DNA of 12,888 nt from Deltaproteobacteria bacterium (GTDB taxonomy: Bacteria > Bdellovibrionota_B > Oligoflexia > Oligoflexales > Bog-1112), in contig PLEQ01000211.1 of assembly GCA_003136475.1 (NCBI GenBank), forward strand, positions 1 to 12,888. The letters are read 5' to 3'. Below, piece after piece: positions 7,019 to 12,888 of the stretch. The first letter of the stretch is position 1; each line of letters opens with the position of its first letter. Under the pieces are notes generated by a model, which saw nothing but the letters and a program-made list of their open reading frames with translations, ran no database searches and had not been told where the DNA came from. A program made the translations under genes and the position numbers.

Positions 7019-8549
7019 GCATTTCATACACTGGCTTTTACTGCTTTCTCTGCTATCAAGTCCGCAAATTCATGCGCAAGGCACGAACGATGCTGCAAGC
7101 TGCACATTTTCAGATGTGACCGGTGAGTTCCTAAAAGACGACCTAGGCGCAGAACCAGGCTCCCTTTCATCACAAGGAAACGCCAAGGGTTTTACCGATT
7201 ATGCCGATGAACTGCCTTACTACATCTACGGCCTGCCCTATGTAGCCGTGCTCGCGCAGGCGCTTCTTGAAGAGTATCTGATCAAACGCATGACCGATCG
7301 GATCTTCACTGCCAACGGGCGTCCTGGTATATTTATGACCGAGACTTTCAAAACGCTAAGTGAAGTCGTCTTACGAGCCGTAAAGCAGCCCGCTCTCGAC
7401 CGCACCCAATCTTACTTTCAACACTTTTTCGGAAGTGCTGTTCATAACAACGATCCCTTCGTCGACCAAATTGAAAAGGTGCTTGGTGGAAGTATCTCCG
7501 AAATCGAAGGCCGGCTCGGTATTGAAGCTCAAATGGCGCGTGCTGTTTACGAACGGCTCCTACCGATTCTCGAAGCAGCCTTCGATTTGGCAGCGAGCGC
7601 TTATCACGACAAGCGTCTCGAAGAAGCTGCAGAGCTGGTCACCTATGCAGCTCGATTTCTCAGTCAGCTCTATCCAGAGATGGATAGCCAAGACGCTACA
7701 ACTGCACGCCTGGCCAAGAGCTCTTTTGCGGAACGCGTGCTCATTAGCGAGAGCTTCCAAGACGCCGTTGTGGCAAAGATTGACAACGAAGACCGCTCGG
7801 CTTTAGAACTCTTAAACGCGTGGGCTATTATAGATGATGCGCACTTTCCTGATCCTGAAACGCCAGGTGCTCTAGACTCTTTTAAAAGTTACGCTCCCTA
7901 TGCGCTCGGCGCAGCTGGTTACTTTATTCCGGCTCTTGCCAAGACATTTAAAATTAGCAACTTTTGGGTACGCGTCGGGATCAATTTTATGGTCAATCAG
8001 TTCTACTATGGTATTACCCAACCCCATTCGCTCATGCTCCTCTCAGAGACCCAACTCTGGATGATTTCGCATTCCATCACCCCCCGTGTTGACGAAAACG
8101 AAAATCAAGGCCGGACTAACGCCCTATTTGTCGTTCAAAACCGCAAAGTTCGAACCTTGCTGAGTGCTCAGTCTCAAACGCTACGTTCTCATCTTATCGT
8201 GATGATACGAGCTTTGGTGCCGCAATTTCGGGAAGCTCGTCTGCAGATTTTAGAGTCTTCCGAAAAAACAGCAATGGCTGCACTCGTCAATGCAGCTATC
8301 TACTTGCGCGCGCACTTTCCTGAAATTCATCCTGACGACCCATTTGTCAAAGATGCCGCTCAAACCTTTTTTGGCAAATGGAACCAGCCCAGCGCGACGG
8401 CTCTCACTCATCTCCGCACGCTCCTCGCTAAACATGACCCCGAATATGGCAACCCAGATGTTCAAAGCTACTATGATGAGTTGCTGAAAAACTGGGGACT
8501 TGCCATAAATGACCGCCCCTCAGGTGAAAAGATCTTGCAAAGGGACTAA
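7005..8549 (+). CDS. Exported protein of unknown function, paralogue B
   Basis: This 514-residue product is not a family I know. The ATG at 7005 gives a signal peptide (MHNTRHFIHWLLLLSLL, likely cleavage after QIHA). The same frame is open further upstream but that part lies inside the preceding gene. It overlaps the end of paralogue A by 14 bases and has no visible Shine-Dalgarno, so it is probably made by translational coupling. Shared features with A, in the same order, are RLGxEA (about 171), a PIL-led helical unit ending AARFLSQLYPE (about 215-225), a YAPYA...IPAL hydrophobic stretch (297-311), VRTLLS...LVP (about 382-405), AAIYLRAHFPEIHPDDPF (about 430-447) and the tail VQSYYDELLKNW (486-497). 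A and B thus descend from one duplicated gene. The dispersed-repeat gap follows its stop. Confidence 0.85.
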   Translation: MHNTRHFIHWLLLLSLLSSPQIHAQGTNDAASCTFSDVTGEFLKDDLGAEPGSLSSQGNAKGFTDYADELPYYIYGLPYVAVLAQALLEEYLIKRMTDRIFTANGRPGIFMTETFKTLSEVVLRAVKQPALDRTQSYFQHFFGSAVHNNDPFVDQIEKVLGGSISEIEGRLGIEAQMARAVYERLLPILEAAFDLAASAYHDKRLEEAAELVTYAARFLSQLYPEMDSQDATTARLAKSSFAERVLISESFQDAVVAKIDNEDRSALELLNAWAIIDDAHFPDPETPGALDSFKSYAPYALGAAGYFIPALAKTFKISNFWVRVGINFMVNQFYYGITQPHSLMLLSETQLWMISHSITPRVDENENQGRTNALFVVQNRKVRTLLSAQSQTLRSHLIVMIRALVPQFREARLQILESSEKTAMAALVNAAIYLRAHFPEIHPDDPFVKDAAQTFFGKWNQPSATALTHLRTLLAKHDPEYGNPDVQSYYDELLKNWGLAINDRPSGEKILQRD

Positions 8550-8551
8550 GA

Positions 8552-8580
8552 GGCTCCCCTCGACTGCGCTCGGGGAAGCC
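8552..8580. repeat. Palindromic element, REP-like; possible weak terminator
   Basis: Two bases after the stop of paralogue B, GGCT-CCCC at the left pairs with GGGG-A-AGCC at the right, giving an eight-pair stem with one bulged A around a loop centred on CGACTGCGCT. The CGACTGCGCTC-type core is common in dispersed bacterial palindromes. The stem could end transcription of the A/B pair, but only a mixed TTGCTCTTCC follows instead of a T-run. Confidence 0.5.
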
Positions 8581-8593
8581 TTGCTCTTCCAAC

Positions 8594-8680
8594 CTGTCAT
8601 CTCGATCCCTCAGCTTTTGTCATCTCGAGCCCCAGCGAGAGATCGCAGTCTTAGTGCCTCCGTATGTTAGTACCTCCGTA
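8594..8680. repeat. Cluster of short dispersed-type repeats
   Basis: Two copies of TGTCATCTCGA occur, at 8595-8605 and 8618-8628. The second continues into an inverted arm, TCTCG...CGAGA (8623-8640). Two direct copies of TTAGTRCCTCCGTA, differing at one base, follow at 8651-8664 and 8667-8680. No reading frame of note lies here. Elements of this look are often multicopy, non-autonomous repeats in bacterial chromosomes, but copy number cannot be seen from this window. The remainder up to 8772 holds one small inverted repeat (GCACA-CTAT-TGTGC, 8732-8745) and the start region of the next gene. Confidence 0.5.
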
Positions 8681-8772
8681 GAATCGTCAAGCAACCCATC
8701 TTGTTAATTTCCCAATCTTTAGTTATTCTGCGCACACTATTGTGCATCTACTACTCTAGAGGGGGATTCGAC

Positions 8773-9702
8773 GTGTTTCATTTCTTAAAAAATATTTTTT
8801 TCCCGTCTTGTTTATTTTTCTACAACGCTTCAAGCCTAGCGGAGCCGCTCTTTGAACAGCCTTTCCTTGACAACCTAATGAAGAACTACTCACCTTTAGA
8901 AAAGGACCTCATCCAAGAAGACCTTAGGAATATTTCCGAACTCGTCCTTCGCAATATGAATACGCCGAAGGAACTCAAACCTATTTACCTTGCAACTGCG
9001 GGTGCGCCTGGCGCCCACAAGTCGACAATACTCGAAACCCTGATGCACAAAGAGCCTCGTTTCAAAGATCTTGCCTATATCGACCCCGACACCCGCGGCC
9101 TGCGCTTCATGATCAATACCTACTATTCTCAATCCATGAATTACTATGAGATTGCCAACGCCAAAAGCTTTCAAGCTGCGCAACAAAGGGCTTACGATTA
9201 TTGGCGTGATGCATCGAATTTTATAGCGAATACGCTTCTGGAAAAAGCCTCGATTTCACGATTTAATATCGGTCACGGGACCACCTTAACAAGCGATAAA
9301 GTTGCTATTTTCCTTCATAAAATAAAAAGTAACGGTTACTCACCCACAATCGTACTCTGCCACGCACCGGACAATATCCGAGTGCAAGCGGTGGCCCATC
9401 GCGCTAAAGTGCAAGGCTTCTACCAAAGTTCACCGGAAGACGTCCGAGAAAAAGCTAAGTTGTTTCTCCAGCGTATTCCACTGTATTTTGACTTTGCGGA
9501 TGAAATGTTAATCTATTGGACAGATCGTCTTTTTCACCCCGTTCATGCCGCAAGCATTCGCTCGGGTAAATTGAAAGTCGTCGACACCAAAGCCTACGAA
9601 GGATTCACCCGCTACCTCAACAAGCAACACAACTCGCCTAACTACTGGCAAGATTTACTCAAGAGCAAAAAAATTGTGAACTCGCCTCTCGAAGACGCTT
9701 AG
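8773..9702 (+). CDS. Exported zeta-toxin-like P-loop kinase
   Basis: The best start is the GTG at 8773, seven bases after an AGGGGGA Shine-Dalgarno, giving 309 residues. The frame is open to a TTG at 8701 without such a site. From the GTG the protein begins with a likely signal peptide (FHFLKNIFFPS...SSLA, cleavage near residue 23). The rest follows the zeta-toxin fold: P-loop TAGAPGAHKST (about 75-85), YIDPDTRGLRF (about 102), NIGHGTTLTS (about 165), IVLCHAP (about 193), an Arg-containing VQAVAHRAKVQG and a C-terminal strand near LIYW. Zeta toxins phosphorylate UDP-N-acetylglucosamine. Here the last Gly of the P-loop is His, and the usual I-E-G-T motif reads I-G-H-G-T, so activity or substrate may differ. 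No antitoxin gene is adjacent. The family call is by motif order only. Confidence 0.72.
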   Translation: MFHFLKNIFFPSCLFFYNASSLAEPLFEQPFLDNLMKNYSPLEKDLIQEDLRNISELVLRNMNTPKELKPIYLATAGAPGAHKSTILETLMHKEPRFKDLAYIDPDTRGLRFMINTYYSQSMNYYEIANAKSFQAAQQRAYDYWRDASNFIANTLLEKASISRFNIGHGTTLTSDKVAIFLHKIKSNGYSPTIVLCHAPDNIRVQAVAHRAKVQGFYQSSPEDVREKAKLFLQRIPLYFDFADEMLIYWTDRLFHPVHAASIRSGKLKVVDTKAYEGFTRYLNKQHNSPNYWQDLLKSKKIVNSPLEDA

Positions 9703-9713
9703 AGCTATTGCCC

Positions 9714-11639
9714 TTAGTGAGGAGTCGCAAGATTTTTTGGGCTGAGCTTTAAAGAAAGATCCAGTGAATTCTGACATTGGAAGGCGAGCAACGAGCGATT
9801 CAATTCTCTGGATAAGCTATTCAAGGTCACATCAAAGTACTGAGGCTTATCTTCAAGCATGCAAACGGGATAGCCTCGAAAGCGGCGCTGGTTCACAGCC
9901 CAAACTGGGCTCCTCGCTTTTCCAAAATGCTCCAACAATTGCCTCAGTTCAACCCACGCACGATCATGGAGACGCTCATCCTCAGCGAGCTGGTGCTGTA
10001 GAATCAAAACTGCGTCTGCTAAAGTTTTAATACCGTGCAAATCTGGCATTTTCAAAATAGTTTCCACACCCTTGTCATAAGCGATAGTCAGAAAGGGAAC
10101 CACTGCGTCCTCAAAAATCAACGAGCGCACATCTGTCTCCTCTTTCTGTGCCTCGAGGAAAATATCTTGTCGCAAGGGTGGTTCGTGATCACCATAAAAA
10201 TAGGCTAAAACCGGACGGTGCACATCTAAACTCAATTGCGCTATCATCGCCGAGATGTGCTGCAAGGAAACATCGACATCATGGTTTAGGTTAAAGAAGC
10301 GACCGGTGGCTTCGGTTTGAGGATATTTGGCAGAGAACGTGCTAAAATTTACGGGCTTCATTTGCGGATCAGACAAGTAAAACGGCGCATGGCCCTGCAA
10401 AGTCACAAAATGAAGAAAGACCGGTCCCCTTGTAAAATCGATCTGCTGACGGATCTCCGCAAAAGCAGCGTCGTCTTTTGGACCCACGCGGGTAGCATGC
10501 TGGGAGTCGACATGAATGTCTTTTATGCTGATGGCTTTTTGAAAGCCAAGGATGGGATAAGATTCGCCCCGATTGTAGAAATTTAAAAAATTAGCATGGC
10601 CTGTGTAGGTCGCATACCCTTGCAGGCTCAAGAATTTTGGCAAACAAACCTCACCCATCCTTTTAATGTGACCAAAAGGCTCCATACTACCGGGCGGATC
10701 GAGTCCACAAAGTACTGAGAACTCTGCCGACGAGGTGCCACCTGGCGACAAAATCATAGGGGATGCTGTCGTGCTTCTAGCCTGCTGGAGCCGCGAATGT
10801 AGCCACGGAAAGACAGCCTGGCCATCGGCAAATTGGGCAGATAAAACCCGCTCATTCACCGATTCAATTTGAATGCCAATCAGGATCGGGAGACCAGCCG
10901 TAGCCAAGCCCGCAAAAGGTTTTTCAAACTCAGAAAAGTGACAAGCCTCACTATTTTCTATAAAGAAAATCGAAAATGCCGAGGGGACAGGGAACGGTGA
11001 AGTACGGATCACCTCCATCCACGACGGCCTAGCCAAGCCAGCCAGAAAGGCATCGTAGAAGCTCCGATAAGGGAAAACTTGGCGTCGCGATGCATCGATG
11101 GAAACAAAAGCTATACATCCTAAACTCCAGCACAGAAATAGCGGCAACGTGATGCTTTTAGATAAGGCCATTTTACCAATACGGTGGGCGAGCAGAAGCA
11201 GAGCAACAAAGCTGGTAGCAAAAACCAACACATCCCTGCCATGCATCTGCATAGTGACCATAGAAAAAGCCATGTCATGGCCAACGAAGAGCGTCGAGAG
11301 CGCAGCAAGGTTAGACTGTCGCACAAAACCAAAAACCCGAAACTCCAACACGTTCGCAAGCCACCAACCATAATACAGGAGCCCAAGAACGATAGTGGGC
11401 CAAAACCTAACTAAGCTTGCAAAAATAAGGACCCACAGACACTCCATAGCGGTCACTAAAATACTCATGACAACAGATTGCGAGTAAGAAGCGATCCAAT
11501 AACCCACACCCAGAAATTCAACACGCACAAGAATAGGCCACAGCAGCGCAAGCAGAAATAAAGCGACGAGAAAACATCCTGTTACAAAATAAGGACGCAT
11601 TGCGGTTAACACGTTCTTTATCCATATCCCTGACCTCAC
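9714..11639 (-). CDS. LTA-synthase/MdoB-type membrane phosphotransferase (alkaline-phosphatase fold)
   Basis: The 641-residue protein has about five N-terminal membrane helices (roughly 17-180) and a large extracytoplasmic domain of the sulfatase/alkaline-phosphatase superfamily. Metal- and substrate-site motifs are IQIES (Glu259), SPGGTSSAEF (Thr302, the expected nucleophile), YNRGESYPILGF (about 355), VTLQGHAPF (His417) and FYGDHEPP (Asp484, His485). This layout is that of lipoteichoic acid synthase and of OpgB/MdoB-like enzymes, which move phosphoglycerol or similar head groups from phospholipids to a glycan or lipid. In a Gram-negative envelope the acceptor is likely periplasmic glucan, LPS or another glycan; the true substrate is unknown. 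The start is a GTG at 11639; an ATG 13 codons in is an alternative. It converges on the zeta-like gene with 11 bases between the stops. Confidence 0.87.
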   Translation of the reverse strand: MRSGIWIKNVLTAMRPYFVTGCFLVALFLLALLWPILVRVEFLGVGYWIASYSQSVVMSILVTAMECLWVLIFASLVRFWPTIVLGLLYYGWWLANVLEFRVFGFVRQSNLAALSTLFVGHDMAFSMVTMQMHGRDVLVFATSFVALLLLAHRIGKMALSKSITLPLFLCWSLGCIAFVSIDASRRQVFPYRSFYDAFLAGLARPSWMEVIRTSPFPVPSAFSIFFIENSEACHFSEFEKPFAGLATAGLPILIGIQIESVNERVLSAQFADGQAVFPWLHSRLQQARSTTASPMILSPGGTSSAEFSVLCGLDPPGSMEPFGHIKRMGEVCLPKFLSLQGYATYTGHANFLNFYNRGESYPILGFQKAISIKDIHVDSQHATRVGPKDDAAFAEIRQQIDFTRGPVFLHFVTLQGHAPFYLSDPQMKPVNFSTFSAKYPQTEATGRFFNLNHDVDVSLQHISAMIAQLSLDVHRPVLAYFYGDHEPPLRQDIFLEAQKEETDVRSLIFEDAVVPFLTIAYDKGVETILKMPDLHGIKTLADAVLILQHQLAEDERLHDRAWVELRQLLEHFGKARSPVWAVNQRRFRGYPVCMLEDKPQYFDVTLNSLSRELNRSLLAFQCQNSLDLSLKLSPKNLATPH

Positions 11640-11776
11640 AAAACACCCATCCCAAACATTTCATGCCAATTTTTTCGAAGTGAAACTCATGTGCCGCTAA
11701 AACTACCGTTCACTATCCTAGCCACACTCTACCAAGAATCTTACCTTACTTCCTTGAAGCCTTCCTAGTTCGCCTC

Positions 11777-11785
11777 TGGTATAGG
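11777..11785 (+). promoter_or_regulatory. Extended -10 promoter element for the Cys-repeat protein gene
   Basis: TGGTATAGG matches the extended -10 pattern TGnTATAAT at all but the last two positions. It lies about 45 bases before the ATG of the small exported protein. A TTGAAG is present upstream (11754-11759), but the 20-base spacing is too long for a normal -35. The rest of the 190-base divergent gap (11640-11829) shows no other strong signal. Confidence 0.4.
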
Positions 11786-11829
11786 TCTTGCGTCATTTCA
11801 GAGATTCACTTTTAACCGGGAGCCTTCAA

Positions 11830-12084
11830 ATGAAGAAGAGTCTTTTATCAATATGTTATATAACACTGATCTCAAGTATGATTTTTGTACAGCAAGCATC
11901 AGCTCAGCTTGTTGAGACAAACGATGATACGCACTCCGAGATCGAAGCTCAGGAGGCGGAGCAAGAATCCCCTCCTCTGTCTTGCAAACCCACGCCCAAT
12001 AAGTTTCTATCGGCTATAATAGGTCCCTTCGCATACCAATACACATTCCATGAACTTGCACCCGCCATAAGAGATAACTGTTAG
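11830..12084 (+). CDS. Small exported protein, apparently cut short within a Cys-repeat region
   Basis: The ATG at 11830 follows GGGAG (11818-11822) with a 7-base gap. The product as written is 84 residues: a clear signal peptide MKKSLLSICYITLISS...ASA (cleavage near 25), an acidic Glu-rich linker, then CKPTPNKF and a hydrophobic FLSAIIGPFAYQYTF leading to APAIRDNC and a TAG stop at 12082-12084. The same frame then stays open for 132 more codons, and the first of these continue the pattern YTxxxIxPAVxxxC begun before the stop. In the repeat alignment TAG stands where the other copies have Glu (GAA) or Gly (GGG), so one base change from GAG would make it. It is therefore most likely a nonsense-truncated gene, though the short product may still be made. 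I do not recognise the family. Confidence 0.65.
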   Translation: MKKSLLSICYITLISSMIFVQQASAQLVETNDDTHSEIEAQEAEQESPPLSCKPTPNKFLSAIIGPFAYQYTFHELAPAIRDNC

Positions 12085-12276
12085 GCCGCGTTAAGCTACT
12101 CACGTTATACAATCGTACCTGCTGTCGTAAATCGCTGTGAAGCTGCGCACAACTACACTCGTGATCAAATTGTACCTGCTGTCGTAACTAAATGTGGGGC
12201 CGTACGCGACTATACTCGTGATCAAATTATTCCTGCTGTCGTAAATAAATGTGGGGCTGCGCACAACTATACTCGT
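12040..12276 (+). repeat. Tandem 57-base (19-codon) repeat encoding a Cys-containing motif
   Basis: Four full units (12040-12096, 12097-12153, 12154-12210, 12211-12267) and the start of a fifth lie head to tail in one frame. The encoded consensus is Y[TS]RxxI[VI]PAVVxKCGAxxx. The third and fourth units differ at only about nine of 57 bases. The first unit is the most diverged and contains the in-frame TAG at 12082. The repeat breaks off after TATACTCGTG at about 12277, and the frame then has no repeat-like sequence up to the tRNA gene. Confidence 0.85.
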
Positions 12277-12323
12277 GTCTTGTCCGAGCAAGGGTGGGAA
12301 AACGCTGGATTTCAGGGGAAAGA
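12085..12323 (+). pseudogene. Untranslated or read-through 3' remainder of the Cys-repeat gene
   Basis: This is the in-frame continuation after the TAG stop. It encodes three more 19-residue repeats ending in Cys-Gly/Glu-Ala, then a non-repeat tail (LSEQGWENAGFQG). No stop occurs before the tRNA-Cys gene; the frame runs through that gene on the opposite strand to a TAA at 12481-12483. That end looks accidental, so the original 3' end of the gene was probably lost or frame-shifted. No Shine-Dalgarno or start codon suggests independent translation. Confidence 0.55.
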
Positions 12324-12397
12324 TGGAGGCGCCGAGCGGAGTCGAACCGCTCTGAACGGATTTGCAATCCGCTGCCTAGCCGCTTGGCTACGGCGCC
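12324..12397 (-). tRNA. tRNA-Cys (anticodon GCA)
   Basis: Read on the minus strand the 74 bases form a complete cloverleaf. The acceptor stem is GGCGCCG/CGGCGCC, the D-arm is TAGCCAAGCGGCTAGGCA-like, the anticodon stem is GCGGA/TCCGT with loop TTGCAAA (anticodon GCA at 12365-12363), and the T-arm carries GGTTCGACTCC. Discriminator T and an encoded CCA end (12326-12324) follow. It decodes UGC and UGU. A promoter lies directly upstream, so it is probably a single-gene transcript. No clear T-run terminator is seen downstream in the repeat gene. Confidence 0.96.
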
Positions 12398-12411
12398 GAT
12401 TTGGAATGACT

Positions 12412-12440
12412 GTCATACCAGTTTATGAAATCAATCGCAA
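12412..12440 (-). promoter_or_regulatory. Promoter of tRNA-Cys
   Basis: On the minus strand TTGCGA (12440-12435) and TATGAC (12417-12412) are separated by 17 bases. The -10 is preceded by TGG, an extended -10. The -10 lies about 15 bases before the mature tRNA 5' end, the expected spacing for a tRNA transcription start with a short leader. Confidence 0.6.
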
Positions 12441-12545
12441 CTTTTTGATACATCTTCTAGAACTTTCCTCCAAGCCAATATAAATTGCTTTTGAACTCTT
12501 TACGAACCGTTCGGGCGGGCTTCGTCTTAGCGACTGGGGATCACC

Positions 12546-12888
12546 GTGGAAAAGGACATCAAATCGATCTCAGCGTCTATTCTTGCTGTCCTAGCGGATG
12601 GCTTGGGGGCGCTGTTTTTGACGATCTACGCTTTGCTGATCGGCCCACTGGGTATTTTACGCGGCCCACTGGTCATGGAGCGCTTTTTCCTCTACCTTTG
12701 GGTGCTGGTGCCCTTGCGTGCTTTGACTCGAACGTTGCGCGCTGCGACAGATTGGCGGGTTGGGCACTTCTCGCTTGCCATTGTGCAACTCGATAGCATC
12801 ATCCTCCAAGTTTTAGAGACCAACACTCAAAAACCAACACAGACAAAACGTCGTGTGCTCATCGATCTTTATACGGTTCTCACCAAAC
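12546..12888 (+). CDS. Membrane protein of unknown function, N-terminal part (runs off right edge)
   Basis: A GTG at 12546 with TGGGGA about six bases before it opens a frame that stays open to the window end (114 codons seen). An in-frame TAG at 12528-12530 limits the start to downstream of it. The product begins with a polar MEKDIKSISAS, has a long hydrophobic stretch (about 12-38, ILAVLADGLG...IGPLG), a second one with aromatic residues (about 44-60) and then an amphipathic charged part with RTLRAATDWRVGHF and QTKRRVLIDLY. I do not recognise the family. The 148-base gap before it holds the divergent tRNA-Cys promoter. A different frame of the same stretch (12485-12796) lacks a Shine-Dalgarno and is rejected. 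Confidence 0.6.
   Translation, partial: MEKDIKSISASILAVLADGLGALFLTIYALLIGPLGILRGPLVMERFFLYLWVLVPLRALTRTLRAATDWRVGHFSLAIVQLDSIILQVLETNTQKPTQTKRRVLIDLYTVLTK

Noticed and set aside
9703..9713. Shared terminator between the zeta-like and phosphotransferase genes
   Set aside because: Only 11 bases separate the convergent stops and no stem with a T-run is visible.
12082..12084. TAG read as pyrrolysine
   Set aside because: The position aligns with ordinary Glu/Gly in the other repeats, and nothing in the window points to pyrrolysine genes; a nonsense change is simpler.
12040..12276. CRISPR-like array
   Set aside because: The units are contiguous with no unique spacers, are 57 bases long and keep a coding frame, so this is a protein-coding tandem repeat.
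12100..12291. Minus-strand 63-codon frame with a repeated sequence
   Set aside because: It is the antisense reading of the 57-base tandem repeat. Its regularity comes from the plus-strand repeat, and it has no Shine-Dalgarno.
12280..12483. Plus-strand frame of 67 codons across the tRNA gene
   Set aside because: It is the in-frame tail of the interrupted Cys-repeat gene and runs antisense through tRNA-Cys.
12485..12796. Plus-strand 103-codon frame near the right edge
   Set aside because: It overlaps the GTG-start membrane protein in another frame, lacks a Shine-Dalgarno and has a low-plausibility composition rich in Cys, Gly and Arg.

Overview
The window looks like a Gram-negative bacterial chromosome segment of roughly balanced base composition. 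Signs are Sec-type and lipoprotein signal peptides, a GlpG-like rhomboid with an N-terminal NRho-like domain, good Shine-Dalgarno sites and a tRNA-Cys gene. I cannot name the organism. Dispersed palindromes of the 'TCATCTCGAG...GAGAGAT' kind, a stand-alone proline dehydrogenase and an exported zeta-toxin-like protein would fit a Bdellovibrionota/Oligoflexia-like or other deep-branching proteobacterium, but that is only a guess.

Left part (1-4350, minus strand). A tightly packed set of four genes is read right to left: a seven-helix membrane protein homologous to the N-terminal half of membrane-bound spermidine synthases, a full-length membrane spermidine-synthase-like protein, the flavin prenyltransferase UbiX, and a proline dehydrogenase. 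Neighbours overlap or lie within about 20 bases, so they are probably one transcript. At the left edge the first 21 codons of a lipoprotein gene follow on the same strand, with its own extended -10 promoter.

Middle (4431-9702, plus strand). A rhomboid protease gene diverges from the operon across an 80-base gap. It is followed by two adjacent, 14-base-overlapping genes for exported proteins that I do not recognise. They are paralogues of each other, and each contains an internal duplication. A 223-base gap with palindromic and direct repeats follows, then a zeta-toxin/P-loop kinase-like gene whose best start gives it a signal peptide.

Right part (9714-12888). A minus-strand alkaline-phosphatase-fold membrane transferase (LTA-synthase/MdoB type) converges on the zeta-like gene. 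Divergent from it is a short exported protein gene whose frame is cut by a TAG inside the first of four tandem 19-residue Cys-containing repeats. The frame stays open past the stop and runs into a minus-strand tRNA-Cys gene with a recognisable promoter. A membrane protein gene beginning at a GTG runs off the right edge.

The least explained parts are the exported paralogue pair, the exported zeta-like kinase with altered active-site motifs, the two-gene spermidine-synthase-like arrangement, and the TAG-interrupted Cys-repeat gene. Whether any of these work together is not shown by the sequence.
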